Shown here: in pieces, positions 8,146 to 13,581 of the stretch
Layout of the letters: the number at the start of each line of letters is the position of its first letter
Position numbering within the stretch: the stretch's first letter is position 1
Source: an uncultured Clostridia bacterium
Lineage (GTDB): Bacteria > Bacillota > Clostridia > Peptostreptococcales > Anaerovoracaceae
Reading direction: 5' to 3'
DNA length: 13,581 bases
Assembly (NCBI GenBank): GCA_934255545.1
Contig: CAKQOE010000050.1
Location: 1-13,581 of the forward strand
Position numbers and translations under genes: made by a program
The notes under the pieces: model-generated
What the model was told of the DNA's origin: nothing
Databases searched by the model: none
The model's input: only the letters and a program-made list of their open reading frames with translations

Positions 8146-8285
8146 GTATATACAGAACATCATGCGTATAACTGCGCGTAAAGTGAATGAGACGGCATAT
8201 AAGCACAGAACGGATCAAATGATTTCATCCTGAATGTACCGGTACGCTGTCTCTTTCGTTTATTCTATGCATCGGATATACTGTT

Positions 8286-8301
8286 CTGCGGCAGGCCGCA
8301 G
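8286..8301. repeat. Hairpin just upstream of the dapB promoter
   Basis: CTGCGG (8286-8291) and CCGCAG (8296-8301) form a 6-base stem with a 4-base loop. It ends 16 bases before the dapB -35 box. The position would suit a regulator site or a weak terminator for the upstream transcript, but there is no T-run. Confidence 0.35.
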
Positions 8302-8317
8302 CCGATCCGGGCATTCA

Positions 8318-8346
8318 TTGATATCCACATATATTAATTGTATATT
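8318..8346 (+). promoter_or_regulatory. Promoter of dapB (housekeeping sigma type)
   Basis: TTGATA (8318-8323) and TATATT (8341-8346) are separated by exactly 17 bases, and each matches its consensus at five of six positions. The predicted transcript start near 8353 would leave a leader of about 37 bases ahead of the dapB ATG. This is the best promoter match that I find in the window. Confidence 0.65.
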
Positions 8347-8389
8347 ATTTGTGCATCAGTGCATATTAAATCAACACGGAGGTTATCAT

Positions 8390-9139
8390 ATGCTTAATAT
8401 AATTCTTAACGGCTGTAACGGCCGTATGGGACAGGTGCTCACAAGGATCATCGGTGAAAAGGATGATATGCAGGTAGTTGCCGGTATCGATACTCACCCT
8501 GATCAGAAAAATGACTACCCTGTTTTTGGTTCGCCACAGGAATGCGACGTCAAGGCTGACGTTATTATAGATTTTTCTCACTTTTCAGCAGTTCCTAACC
8601 TGCTTCAGTACTGCATCGATGTAAAGACTCCTGTAGTTGTTGCAACTACTGCGCTTGATGACGAGTGCTTCGATATGCTCGCAAAGGCTGCAGATGTCAT
8701 CCCTGTTTTCAGGTCTGCAAACATGTCTATAGGCATAAACGCCCTTGCAAAGGCTATAAAGGCTATCACGCCGGTACTTGAGCAGGATTTCAATGTCGAG
8801 ATCATCGAAAAGCATCATACTAAAAAACTCGACTCTCCGAGCGGTACTGCTATCCTGCTTGCCGACAAGGTAAACGAGGCTTGCAAGGTAAAGAAAGAGT
8901 ATATCTATGGACGTCACAGCAAGCATGACGAATTCCGCATGGATCAGATCGGTATACATGCTGTAAGAGGCGGTACTATTCCGGGCGAGCATACTGTCAT
9001 ATTTGCAGGTCCTGACGAAGTTATAGAGCTCAACCACCTTGCCCTTTCACGCGATATATTCGCAAACGGCGCTATCGCCGCGGCTCAGTTCCTTGTAAAG
9101 CAGGAAAAGGGCCAGTATTCAATGGATGATCTTATCTAG
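8390..9139 (+). CDS. dapB: 4-hydroxy-tetrahydrodipicolinate reductase
   Basis: NAD(P)H-dependent cytoplasmic reductase that converts the DapA product to tetrahydrodipicolinate, the substrate of DapH. From this start the protein has 249 residues, typical for the family. The N-terminal nucleotide-binding loop is NGCNGRMG (7-14). The substrate-binding and catalytic signature HHTKKLDSPSGTA occupies 142-154, with H142/H143 and K146. The start is fixed by GGAGG at 8378-8382, 7 bases before the ATG, and by the family N-terminus; the frame is open further upstream, but that stretch is not part of the gene. Unlike asd-dapA it has its own promoter after a long gap. A 147-base gap to dapH follows. Confidence 0.95.
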   Translation: MLNIILNGCNGRMGQVLTRIIGEKDDMQVVAGIDTHPDQKNDYPVFGSPQECDVKADVIIDFSHFSAVPNLLQYCIDVKTPVVVATTALDDECFDMLAKAADVIPVFRSANMSIGINALAKAIKAITPVLEQDFNVEIIEKHHTKKLDSPSGTAILLADKVNEACKVKKEYIYGRHSKHDEFRMDQIGIHAVRGGTIPGEHTVIFAGPDEVIELNHLALSRDIFANGAIAAAQFLVKQEKGQYSMDDLI

Positions 9140-9206
9140 TTTCTGAATACAGATCATAAAAAAACGGCAATAATATACGCAATACATCCTGCTTGTCAGC
9201 TGCGGC

Positions 9207-9221
9207 GCATGCCCGGCATGC
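9207..9221. repeat. GCATGC inverted repeat in the dapB-dapH gap
   Basis: Two copies of the self-complementary hexamer GCATGC (9207-9212 and 9216-9221) are separated by three bases, so they can form a 6-base hairpin or act as two protein sites. The 147-base gap (9140-9286) otherwise shows no gene, and I find no T-run terminator in it. Confidence 0.4.
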
Positions 9222-9286
9222 CTATAGATCAAAGCTGCTCACGTGCAGGATCCATACTTTAAGAGAACGAGGTATTATAATACACA

Positions 9287-10006
9287 ATGGAAAAAAATGT
9301 TTATGATCTCACTGACGCATTTGAGATCGCAAGATATATAAAGGAATCTGAAAAGCAGACTGTAGCAAAGGCTTACGTTTCAGGCGATCTGTCATCGGCT
9401 GAGTTCAAAAATGTAAAAAAATTCGGCACAGGTGAATTCTGGGTCCTCATCGGCGATGCAGCAGAGATAAAAGAGTTTGCAGCCGCTAACGCTGAAACTG
9501 TAAAGGATATCGTTATAGAAAACAACATGAGAAACTCAGCTATCCCTATGATGGATCTTACTGAGGTCCCTGCAAGGATCGAGCCGGGCGCTATCATAAG
9601 AAACGGCGTAACTATTGAAAAATCAGCAGTTGTAATGATGGGCGCCGTTATAAACATCGGCGCTGTTATCGGTGAAGGCACTATGATCGATATGAACGCA
9701 GTGCTCGGCGCGAGAGCGACTGTAGGTAAAAACTGCCACATCGGTGCAGGCGCTGTTCTCGCAGGTGTTCTTGAACCGCCAAGCGCTACGCCTGTTATTG
9801 TTGAGGACAACGTTCTCGTCGGCGCAAACGCTGTAGTCCTCGAAGGCTGCATGATCGGCAAAAATTCTGTAGTCGCTGCAGGATCTGTAGTTACAGAGGA
9901 TGTTCCGGCAGACTGCGTGGTAGCAGGCTCCCCTGCTGTCGTTATAAAAGCAAAGGATGCAAAGACAGAAAGCAAGACTCAGCTTCTCGATGACTTACGC
10001 AAATAA
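9287..10006 (+). CDS. dapH: Tetrahydrodipicolinate N-acetyltransferase
   Basis: Acetyl-CoA-dependent enzyme that acetylates tetrahydrodipicolinate, committing the cell to the acetylase branch of diaminopimelate synthesis. The 239-residue length matches the DapH of Bacillus and its relatives. Residues 1-80 form the family-specific N-terminal domain. From about residue 84 (RNSAIPMMDL, then ARIEPGAIIR) a left-handed beta helix of hexapeptide repeats begins, including INIGAVIGEGTMIDMNAVLG and ATVGKNCHIGAGAVLAGVLE. The family-typical EPPSA loop follows, and the repeats end at VAGSPAVVIKAK. The best ribosome site is GAGG at 9269-9272, an unusually long 14 bases from the ATG, with a TATAAT (9276-9281) in between. 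The aminotransferase and the deacetylase of this branch are not in the window. A strong terminator lies 55 bases downstream. Confidence 0.95.
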   Translation: MEKNVYDLTDAFEIARYIKESEKQTVAKAYVSGDLSSAEFKNVKKFGTGEFWVLIGDAAEIKEFAAANAETVKDIVIENNMRNSAIPMMDLTEVPARIEPGAIIRNGVTIEKSAVVMMGAVINIGAVIGEGTMIDMNAVLGARATVGKNCHIGAGAVLAGVLEPPSATPVIVEDNVLVGANAVVLEGCMIGKNSVVAAGSVVTEDVPADCVVAGSPAVVIKAKDAKTESKTQLLDDLRK

Positions 10007-10040
10007 AATAACTGCCATGATCTGAAATGCTGACGTATAT

Positions 10041-10056
10041 CACTGCTCACGCAGTG
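10041..10056 (+). repeat. Small hairpin before the dapH terminator
   Basis: CACTGC (10041-10046) and GCAGTG (10051-10056) form a 6-base stem with a TCAC loop, five bases upstream of the terminator hairpin. It may be an accessory stem that protects the 3' end. It has no T-run of its own. Confidence 0.4.
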
Positions 10057-10061
10057 TGCGG

Positions 10062-10091
10062 CGGGACTGCCCGGGCAGTCCCGTCTTTTTT
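10062..10091 (+). terminator. Rho-independent terminator after dapH
   Basis: A perfect 9-base GC-rich stem (CGGGACTGC at 10062-10070, GCAGTCCCG at 10075-10083) with a CCGG loop is followed by six T at 10086-10091. It lies 55 bases beyond the dapH stop codon and separates the lysine cluster from the topoisomerase gene. Confidence 0.92.
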
Positions 10092-10132
10092 CGTGTTTAC
10101 GTATGAACACTATGGAACAGCTGCCCGCAAAG

Positions 10133-10141
10133 TGGTAAAAT
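10133..10141 (+). promoter_or_regulatory. Candidate extended -10 promoter for topB
   Basis: TGGTAAAAT matches an extended -10 element (TG, one base, then a TATAAT-like hexamer), 40 bases before the topB start. The hexamer 17 bases upstream, TGGAAC, is a poor -35. A promoter is expected here because a strong terminator lies just upstream. Confidence 0.35.
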
Positions 10142-10181
10142 ATAACATAAATCAACAACAGACAGTAAAGGCAGGTAACAT

Positions 10182-12632
10182 ATGGTCGTAATATATGCCG
10201 AGAAGCCCGGAATGGCAAGGCTTTTCGCCGCCGCCCTCGGCGGTATAGAAATGAATGATGATTCAATAATATCATTTGCTGACCTTTCAAAAAATGAAAA
10301 GACTGTAGAACGATTCCAACGCTCTCAGGGATACCTGAAAACCACGTTTAAAGATAAACCTTACATCGTAACATGGGGATACGGTCATCTGTGCGAATTA
10401 AAGGACATCAGGGATTATGATCCGCGCCTCACTAAATGGAAAAATATACCTCTTCCCTATATTCCTGAATCTTACCAGTACAAGGTCAAAGAATCCTCGC
10501 GACGCCAGTATGATATAGTAAGCGGTATATTTAACCGCGATGATGTAGAATATATCGTAAACGCTACCGATGACGACCGCGAGGGAGAAGCTATATTCTG
10601 CTATACATATGAGCTTTCCGGTTCAGACAGAAAAACATACCGCGCCATACTTAACAAACAGACACAGGGTGAGATCATCCGAGCATTTTCAGACCTTGCA
10701 GAAAAGCGCACAAACATAGAAATGGCGGCGCGCGCGCGCGGCATAGCCGACTGGCAGATAGGTATATCCATGACGATCCGCACTACGCTTCAGTACGGCG
10801 AATTCGGCGATACTTACAACATCGGCCGCGTCATGACGCCTACCCTGAATCTGATAGTAGAGCGCGAAAAGCAGATAGCGTCTTTCAAGTCAAATGTTTC
10901 ATACGCTGTAAAGCTCAAGCTCACAACGCCTGAGGGAGCTGAATTCACAGCTGATTATGAAGAAAAATTCCCGACAAGGGAAGCTGCTGAAGCATTTGTA
11001 AAGAAGCTCGACCTTTCCTCATGTACTGTGACCGGCATAGAAAATAAAAAGATAAACGAGAGCGCGCCGTTTCCGTTCTCGCTCGATACGCTCCAGAAGG
11101 CGGCAAATGAAACGTTCGGCATGACCGCAAGTGACACGCTTGCAGCGGCGCAGAAGGTATACGAAGGATATGGCTCCGGCGGAAGTCTGAGCTATCCGCG
11201 TACAGACGCGTCGCACTACACTGAGGACATGAAGGCGGAAATACCTAAATATATAAAAAATCTCGCGGGCCTGCCCGCGTACAGACCGTTTGTTGAAAAA
11301 CTCAACGGAAATATAAATATACCAAAAAAATATTTTGACGATAAAAAAGTAGATTCTCATGCAGCGCTCTCCATAACTGAAATACTGCCGCCTTACCGGA
11401 AGCTGGCGGAGCATGAAAAAAATATATACGACCTTGTTGCAAGGTCTGTCCTGATGCTTGCCTACCCCGATTTTCAGTATGTAAGGACTAAAGTTACCGT
11501 CAACGTAAGCGGACATGATTTTATAGCAAAGGGGCGTAAGATAAACGTTCCCGGATGGACGGAGCTTAAGATACAGAAGAAAAAGCAGAAGACTGACCCT
11601 GACGACAGGCAGCTGCCCGAACTGAAAAAAGGCGATAAGCTTTCAGCTTCAGCAGACATATCACAGACAAAGACGCAGAAGCCGCAGCGCTATACTGATT
11701 CTTCGCTGCTCACTGCCATGAAAAACTGCGGAAGGAATGTAGAGGATGAGGATTATGCGAAAGTCCTGTCCGCTATAGACGGTATAGGCCGTCCGTCTAC
11801 TCGCGCTGCAACCATAGAAAAACTGGTACGGACCCAGTTTGTTACGCGCCAGAAAAATCATCTTATACCTACGCAGAAAGCTATGCTCCTTATGGACCGC
11901 CTGCCTGTAAATGATCTGAAAAGTCCTGAGCTTACAGCTCATTGGGAAACGGTCCTCGATAAGATCGCAAAGGGAGAAGCTGACGCAGATGAGTTTATAA
12001 AAGATGTTCAGGAAAAATCACGCGAATGGTGCAATACTATTTACGGTGATAAGATAACACTTAAAAAGAACGACGCCGGCGATGTGGATATCGTATCAAC
12101 TGCGAAAAAAGCAGTAAAATTCCCGGCTGAAGCCTATGGTCACAAGTTTACTGATGAAGAAAAGGAAAATCTTTCTAACGGTGATACATACTACTTTTCA
12201 AATCTTATTACCAAAAAAGGTACGCGCTTCTCAGCATGGGTACAGTATACAGACAACGAACTGAAATATTTCAAATATAACCCGTTCCTGGACGCTGCAG
12301 CAGTATGCCCGAAATGCCATGCAAAAATGTTTCCGACGCGTGACAATGCGATCCTGTGCCATTCTGGCTGCGTCAGCATCCCCGGAAATGTGGCAGGCAT
12401 GAGGCTTACTGTGCAGAATCAGTATGACCTGCTCACTCGCGCGCAGACTTCAGCCATAAATGGATTCATAAGCCGCAAAACAGGTGCGCCGTTCTCGGCA
12501 AAGCTCATACTTGATCCTGATTTCAGAGTTGCGTATGATTTTAACTTTAAGGAGCCTGAAAAAACTGAAAAGGCGGAATTTTACGTTCCGCCTTCTCTTA
12601 TCGGCCGCCACTATCATGAGGTGTGGGAATAG
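10182..12632 (+). CDS. topB: Type IA DNA topoisomerase, topoisomerase III group
   Basis: Predicted to nick and pass single DNA strands, relaxing or decatenating DNA in the cytoplasm. The Toprim domain opens with YAEKP (E7 conserved) and has its metal-binding acidic motif at 130-136 (DDDREGE, D130 and D132). The IGRVMTPTLNLIVERE box marks the cleavage/strand-passage core. The active-site tyrosine is Y338 in SYPRTDASH, close to its position in E. coli TopB. At 816 residues it is longer than E. coli TopB (653). The extra C-terminus has two similar modules with K-x-G-x-x-F-S-A (678-685 and 766-773) on either side of a four-cysteine cluster (C709, C712, C726, C730) that probably binds zinc. Related K-x-G modules are familiar from topoisomerase III of conjugative elements, but no mobility genes are near and the codon use looks native. 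Terminators on both sides suggest a single-gene transcript. The family assignment is firm; the TopB subgroup is likely. Confidence 0.9.
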   Translation: MVVIYAEKPGMARLFAAALGGIEMNDDSIISFADLSKNEKTVERFQRSQGYLKTTFKDKPYIVTWGYGHLCELKDIRDYDPRLTKWKNIPLPYIPESYQYKVKESSRRQYDIVSGIFNRDDVEYIVNATDDDREGEAIFCYTYELSGSDRKTYRAILNKQTQGEIIRAFSDLAEKRTNIEMAARARGIADWQIGISMTIRTTLQYGEFGDTYNIGRVMTPTLNLIVEREKQIASFKSNVSYAVKLKLTTPEGAEFTADYEEKFPTREAAEAFVKKLDLSSCTVTGIENKKINESAPFPFSLDTLQKAANETFGMTASDTLAAAQKVYEGYGSGGSLSYPRTDASHYTEDMKAEIPKYIKNLAGLPAYRPFVEKLNGNINIPKKYFDDKKVDSHAALSITEILPPYRKLAEHEKNIYDLVARSVLMLAYPDFQYVRTKVTVNVSGHDFIAKGRKINVPGWTELKIQKKKQKTDPDDRQLPELKKGDKLSASADISQTKTQKPQRYTDSSLLTAMKNCGRNVEDEDYAKVLSAIDGIGRPSTRAATIEKLVRTQFVTRQKNHLIPTQKAMLLMDRLPVNDLKSPELTAHWETVLDKIAKGEADADEFIKDVQEKSREWCNTIYGDKITLKKNDAGDVDIVSTAKKAVKFPAEAYGHKFTDEEKENLSNGDTYYFSNLITKKGTRFSAWVQYTDNELKYFKYNPFLDAAAVCPKCHAKMFPTRDNAILCHSGCVSIPGNVAGMRLTVQNQYDLLTRAQTSAINGFISRKTGAPFSAKLILDPDFRVAYDFNFKEPEKTEKAEFYVPPSLIGRHYHEVWE

Positions 12633-12650
12633 TTCGTTCATCATGATGCG

Positions 12651-12704
12651 AAAACGCCGGGATGCAGCACTTATACCAACTATACTGCACCCCGGCGTTT
12701 TTTT
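12651..12704 (+). terminator. Rho-independent terminator after topB
   Basis: An 11-base stem (AAAACGCCGGG at 12651-12661, CCCGGCGTTTT at 12691-12701) is continued, after one mismatch, by an inner 5-base stem (TGCAG/CTGCA), and seven T close the 3' side (12698-12704). It lies 19 bases after the topB stop codon. On the minus strand only four T follow, so it may serve the converging kinase gene weakly. Confidence 0.9.
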
Positions 12705-12739
12705 GTTCAGCTCGTGAGACTTTCTCCCGTGCCATCAAA

Positions 12740-12886
12740 TCAGCAATTTTCTTGTTGCCTTATTACTTCTGATAATATTGACAGCAGCTTATCGATCTGG
12801 ATTGGCTTTGCTATATGTCCATTCATCCCGACTGCAACAGCGTCTCTCTTATCTTCTTCAAATGCATTTGCTGTCATTGCAATTTT
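12740..12886 (-). pseudogene. Orphan C-terminal piece of a receiver domain
   Basis: The minus strand encodes 48 residues plus a TGA stop. It begins with IAMTANAFEED and continues through GMNGHIAKPIQIDKLL, the last third of a response-regulator receiver domain with the conserved lysine (AKP). The aspartate-bearing first two thirds are missing, and an in-frame TAG (12887-12889) stands directly before the piece. There is no start codon at its beginning and no ribosome site. It lies 44 bases downstream of the hybrid kinase and in the same orientation. It resembles that protein's own end but is far from identical (AVAVGMNGHIAKPIQ against AKEAGMDEHIVKPVD), so it is not a recent duplicate. It is most likely the 3' remnant of another hybrid kinase or response regulator. 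Confidence 0.75.
12864..12883. repeat. 20-base direct repeat, copy 1
   Basis: GCATTTGCTGTCATTGCAAT occurs here and again, identically, at 13046-13065, 182 bases away. Both copies encode the receiver motif IAMTANA on the minus strand. The identity is longer than in the rest of the two receiver pieces, and it sits at the very beginning of the orphan fragment. Confidence 0.8.
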
Positions 12887-12930
12887 CTATTTTACAATTA
12901 TGAAGTTCCAAATACCTGGTCAAAAACACC

Positions 12931-13581
12931 TCAATCATATTCCACAAGCTTATGAATCACTTTTATCAGTAATTCCATATCAACAGGCTTAACAATATGT
13001 TCATCCATTCCAGCTTCTTTTGCTCTTATTCTGTCCTCCGTGAACGCATTTGCTGTCATTGCAATGATCGGAATCCTCTTTGCATCCTCTCTGCCTAGAG
13101 ATCTGATCATCTTTGTAGCTTCATAACCATTCATGACCGGCATCATGACATCCATAAGAATTACATTAAACTCATCAGGGTCACTTTTTCTGAATAACTC
13201 AACGGCTTCCTGTCCATTCCATGCTTTAGTCACCTCAGCACCTTCATTCTGAAGCAAAAATTCTGCAATTTCCATGTTCAGCTCATTATCTTCCGCTAAA
13301 AGAATGTGCAGCCCGCGGATGGAAGCTTCTGTTTTTTCTCCGGTTTTAGCTTTGCTGTCCCTGTCTGTATCAATCCGGAATGGAACCCGGATCACAAAGG
13401 TAGTTCCTGCGCCTTCTTCACTTTCAAAGGTAATCGTTCCACCCATTTTCTCGACCAGATTCTTTGCAATTGGCATTCCCAGACCTGTTCCTGCAAATTT
13501 TGTGCGGCTTCCTGTGTGTTCCTGTGCAAATGGTTCAAAAATATATTTCTGGAACTCCTCAGTCATTCCGATCCCTGTATC
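12931..13581 (-). CDS. Hybrid sensor histidine kinase, 3' part only
   Basis: The reading frame is open through the right edge, so the gene starts outside the window and only about 216 C-terminal residues are seen. They begin within the kinase ATPase domain: DTGIGM (G1 box), then EPFAQ (F box) and GTGLGMPIAKNLVEKMGG (G2 box). The end of the ATPase fold (GTTFVIRVPF) leads through a short linker into a receiver domain with the acidic pair AEDN, the phospho-accepting aspartate in ILMDVMMP (codon 13150-13152), the MTANAF segment and the conserved lysine in VKP (codon 12988-12990). It would pass phosphate from its own histidine to this receiver. The sensor input and the phosphorylated histidine are not visible, so the signal is unknown. 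Isoleucine is coded mainly by ATT (11 of 18), unlike the lysine genes. It converges on topB. Confidence 0.9.
   Translation of the reverse strand, partial: DTGIGMTEEFQKYIFEPFAQEHTGSRTKFAGTGLGMPIAKNLVEKMGGTITFESEEGAGTTFVIRVPFRIDTDRDSKAKTGEKTEASIRGLHILLAEDNELNMEIAEFLLQNEGAEVTKAWNGQEAVELFRKSDPDEFNVILMDVMMPVMNGYEATKMIRSLGREDAKRIPIIAMTANAFTEDRIRAKEAGMDEHIVKPVDMELLIKVIHKLVEYD
13046..13065. repeat. 20-base direct repeat, copy 2
   Basis: Identical to 12864-12883. This copy lies inside the intact receiver domain of the hybrid kinase and encodes its IAMTANA motif on the minus strand. Confidence 0.8.

Larger units (their letters stand above)
8098..8389 (+). other. Long dapA-dapB gap with dapB promoter
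   Basis: A 292-base non-coding gap inside the lysine cluster. It holds two GC-rich inverted repeats, a GTACCGGTAC palindrome (8237-8246) and, at the 3' end, a good promoter for dapB. The dapB frame stays open upstream to 8234, but that extension has no ribosome binding site and is not conserved family sequence. I see no T-run terminator and no riboswitch that I recognise. Confidence 0.6.

Noticed and set aside
8234..8389. In-frame 52-residue N-terminal extension of DapB
   Set aside because: It contains the dapB promoter and the GGAGG site and does not resemble any DapB N-terminus; the family start is at 8390.
9373..9975. Long minus-strand open frame of about 200 codons opposite dapH
   Set aside because: It is a shadow of the dapH coding pattern, with Thr/Ala/Ser-rich low-complexity translation, no family signature, and a full-length conserved gene on the other strand.
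10182..12632. topB as part of an integrated conjugative element
   Set aside because: There are no relaxase, coupling protein, integrase or attachment-site repeats in the window, and its isoleucine codon use appears to match the lysine genes.

Overview
The window looks like chromosomal DNA of a Gram-positive member of the Firmicutes, most likely class Clostridia. The evidence is the acetylase-branch lysine gene dapH beside asd, dapA and dapB, strong AGGAGG-type ribosome binding sites, an FtsK/SpoIIIE translocase with a long charged linker, and frequent use of ATA for isoleucine. The species cannot be named from the sequence alone.

Left part (93-5776, minus strand): a probable operon in the order uppP, ftsK/spoIIIE, rimO, with gaps of 40 and 46 bases. 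It encodes undecaprenyl-diphosphate phosphatase (cell-wall lipid carrier recycling), a membrane-anchored DNA translocase, and the methylthiotransferase of ribosomal protein S12. A 390-base AT-rich divergent region (5792-6181) with two GC-rich inverted repeats separates it from the next block.

Middle part (6182-10006, plus strand): asd, dapA, dapB and dapH. These carry aspartyl phosphate through aspartate semialdehyde, dihydrodipicolinate and tetrahydrodipicolinate to the N-acetylated intermediate that leads to meso-diaminopimelate and lysine. The genes are spaced by 44, 292 and 147 bases, and dapB has a convincing promoter of its own. A perfect rho-independent terminator closes the cluster. 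With uppP on the other side, both blocks feed peptidoglycan synthesis.

Right part (10182-13581): a standalone type IA topoisomerase of the topoisomerase III group, with its own terminator and an unusual C-terminus in which two similar modules flank a four-cysteine cluster. Beyond it, on the minus strand, lies the 3' part of a hybrid sensor kinase whose start is outside the window, followed by a 49-codon orphan tail of a second receiver domain. The kinase has clearly different isoleucine codon use from the rest, which suggests transfer or recombination at this edge.

Most of the window is ordinary housekeeping sequence. I see no clear new defence, mobile or RNA-guided system. The items most worth a second look are the receiver-domain remnant with its junction, the topoisomerase C-terminus, and the Pro/Ala-rich tail on the DNA translocase.
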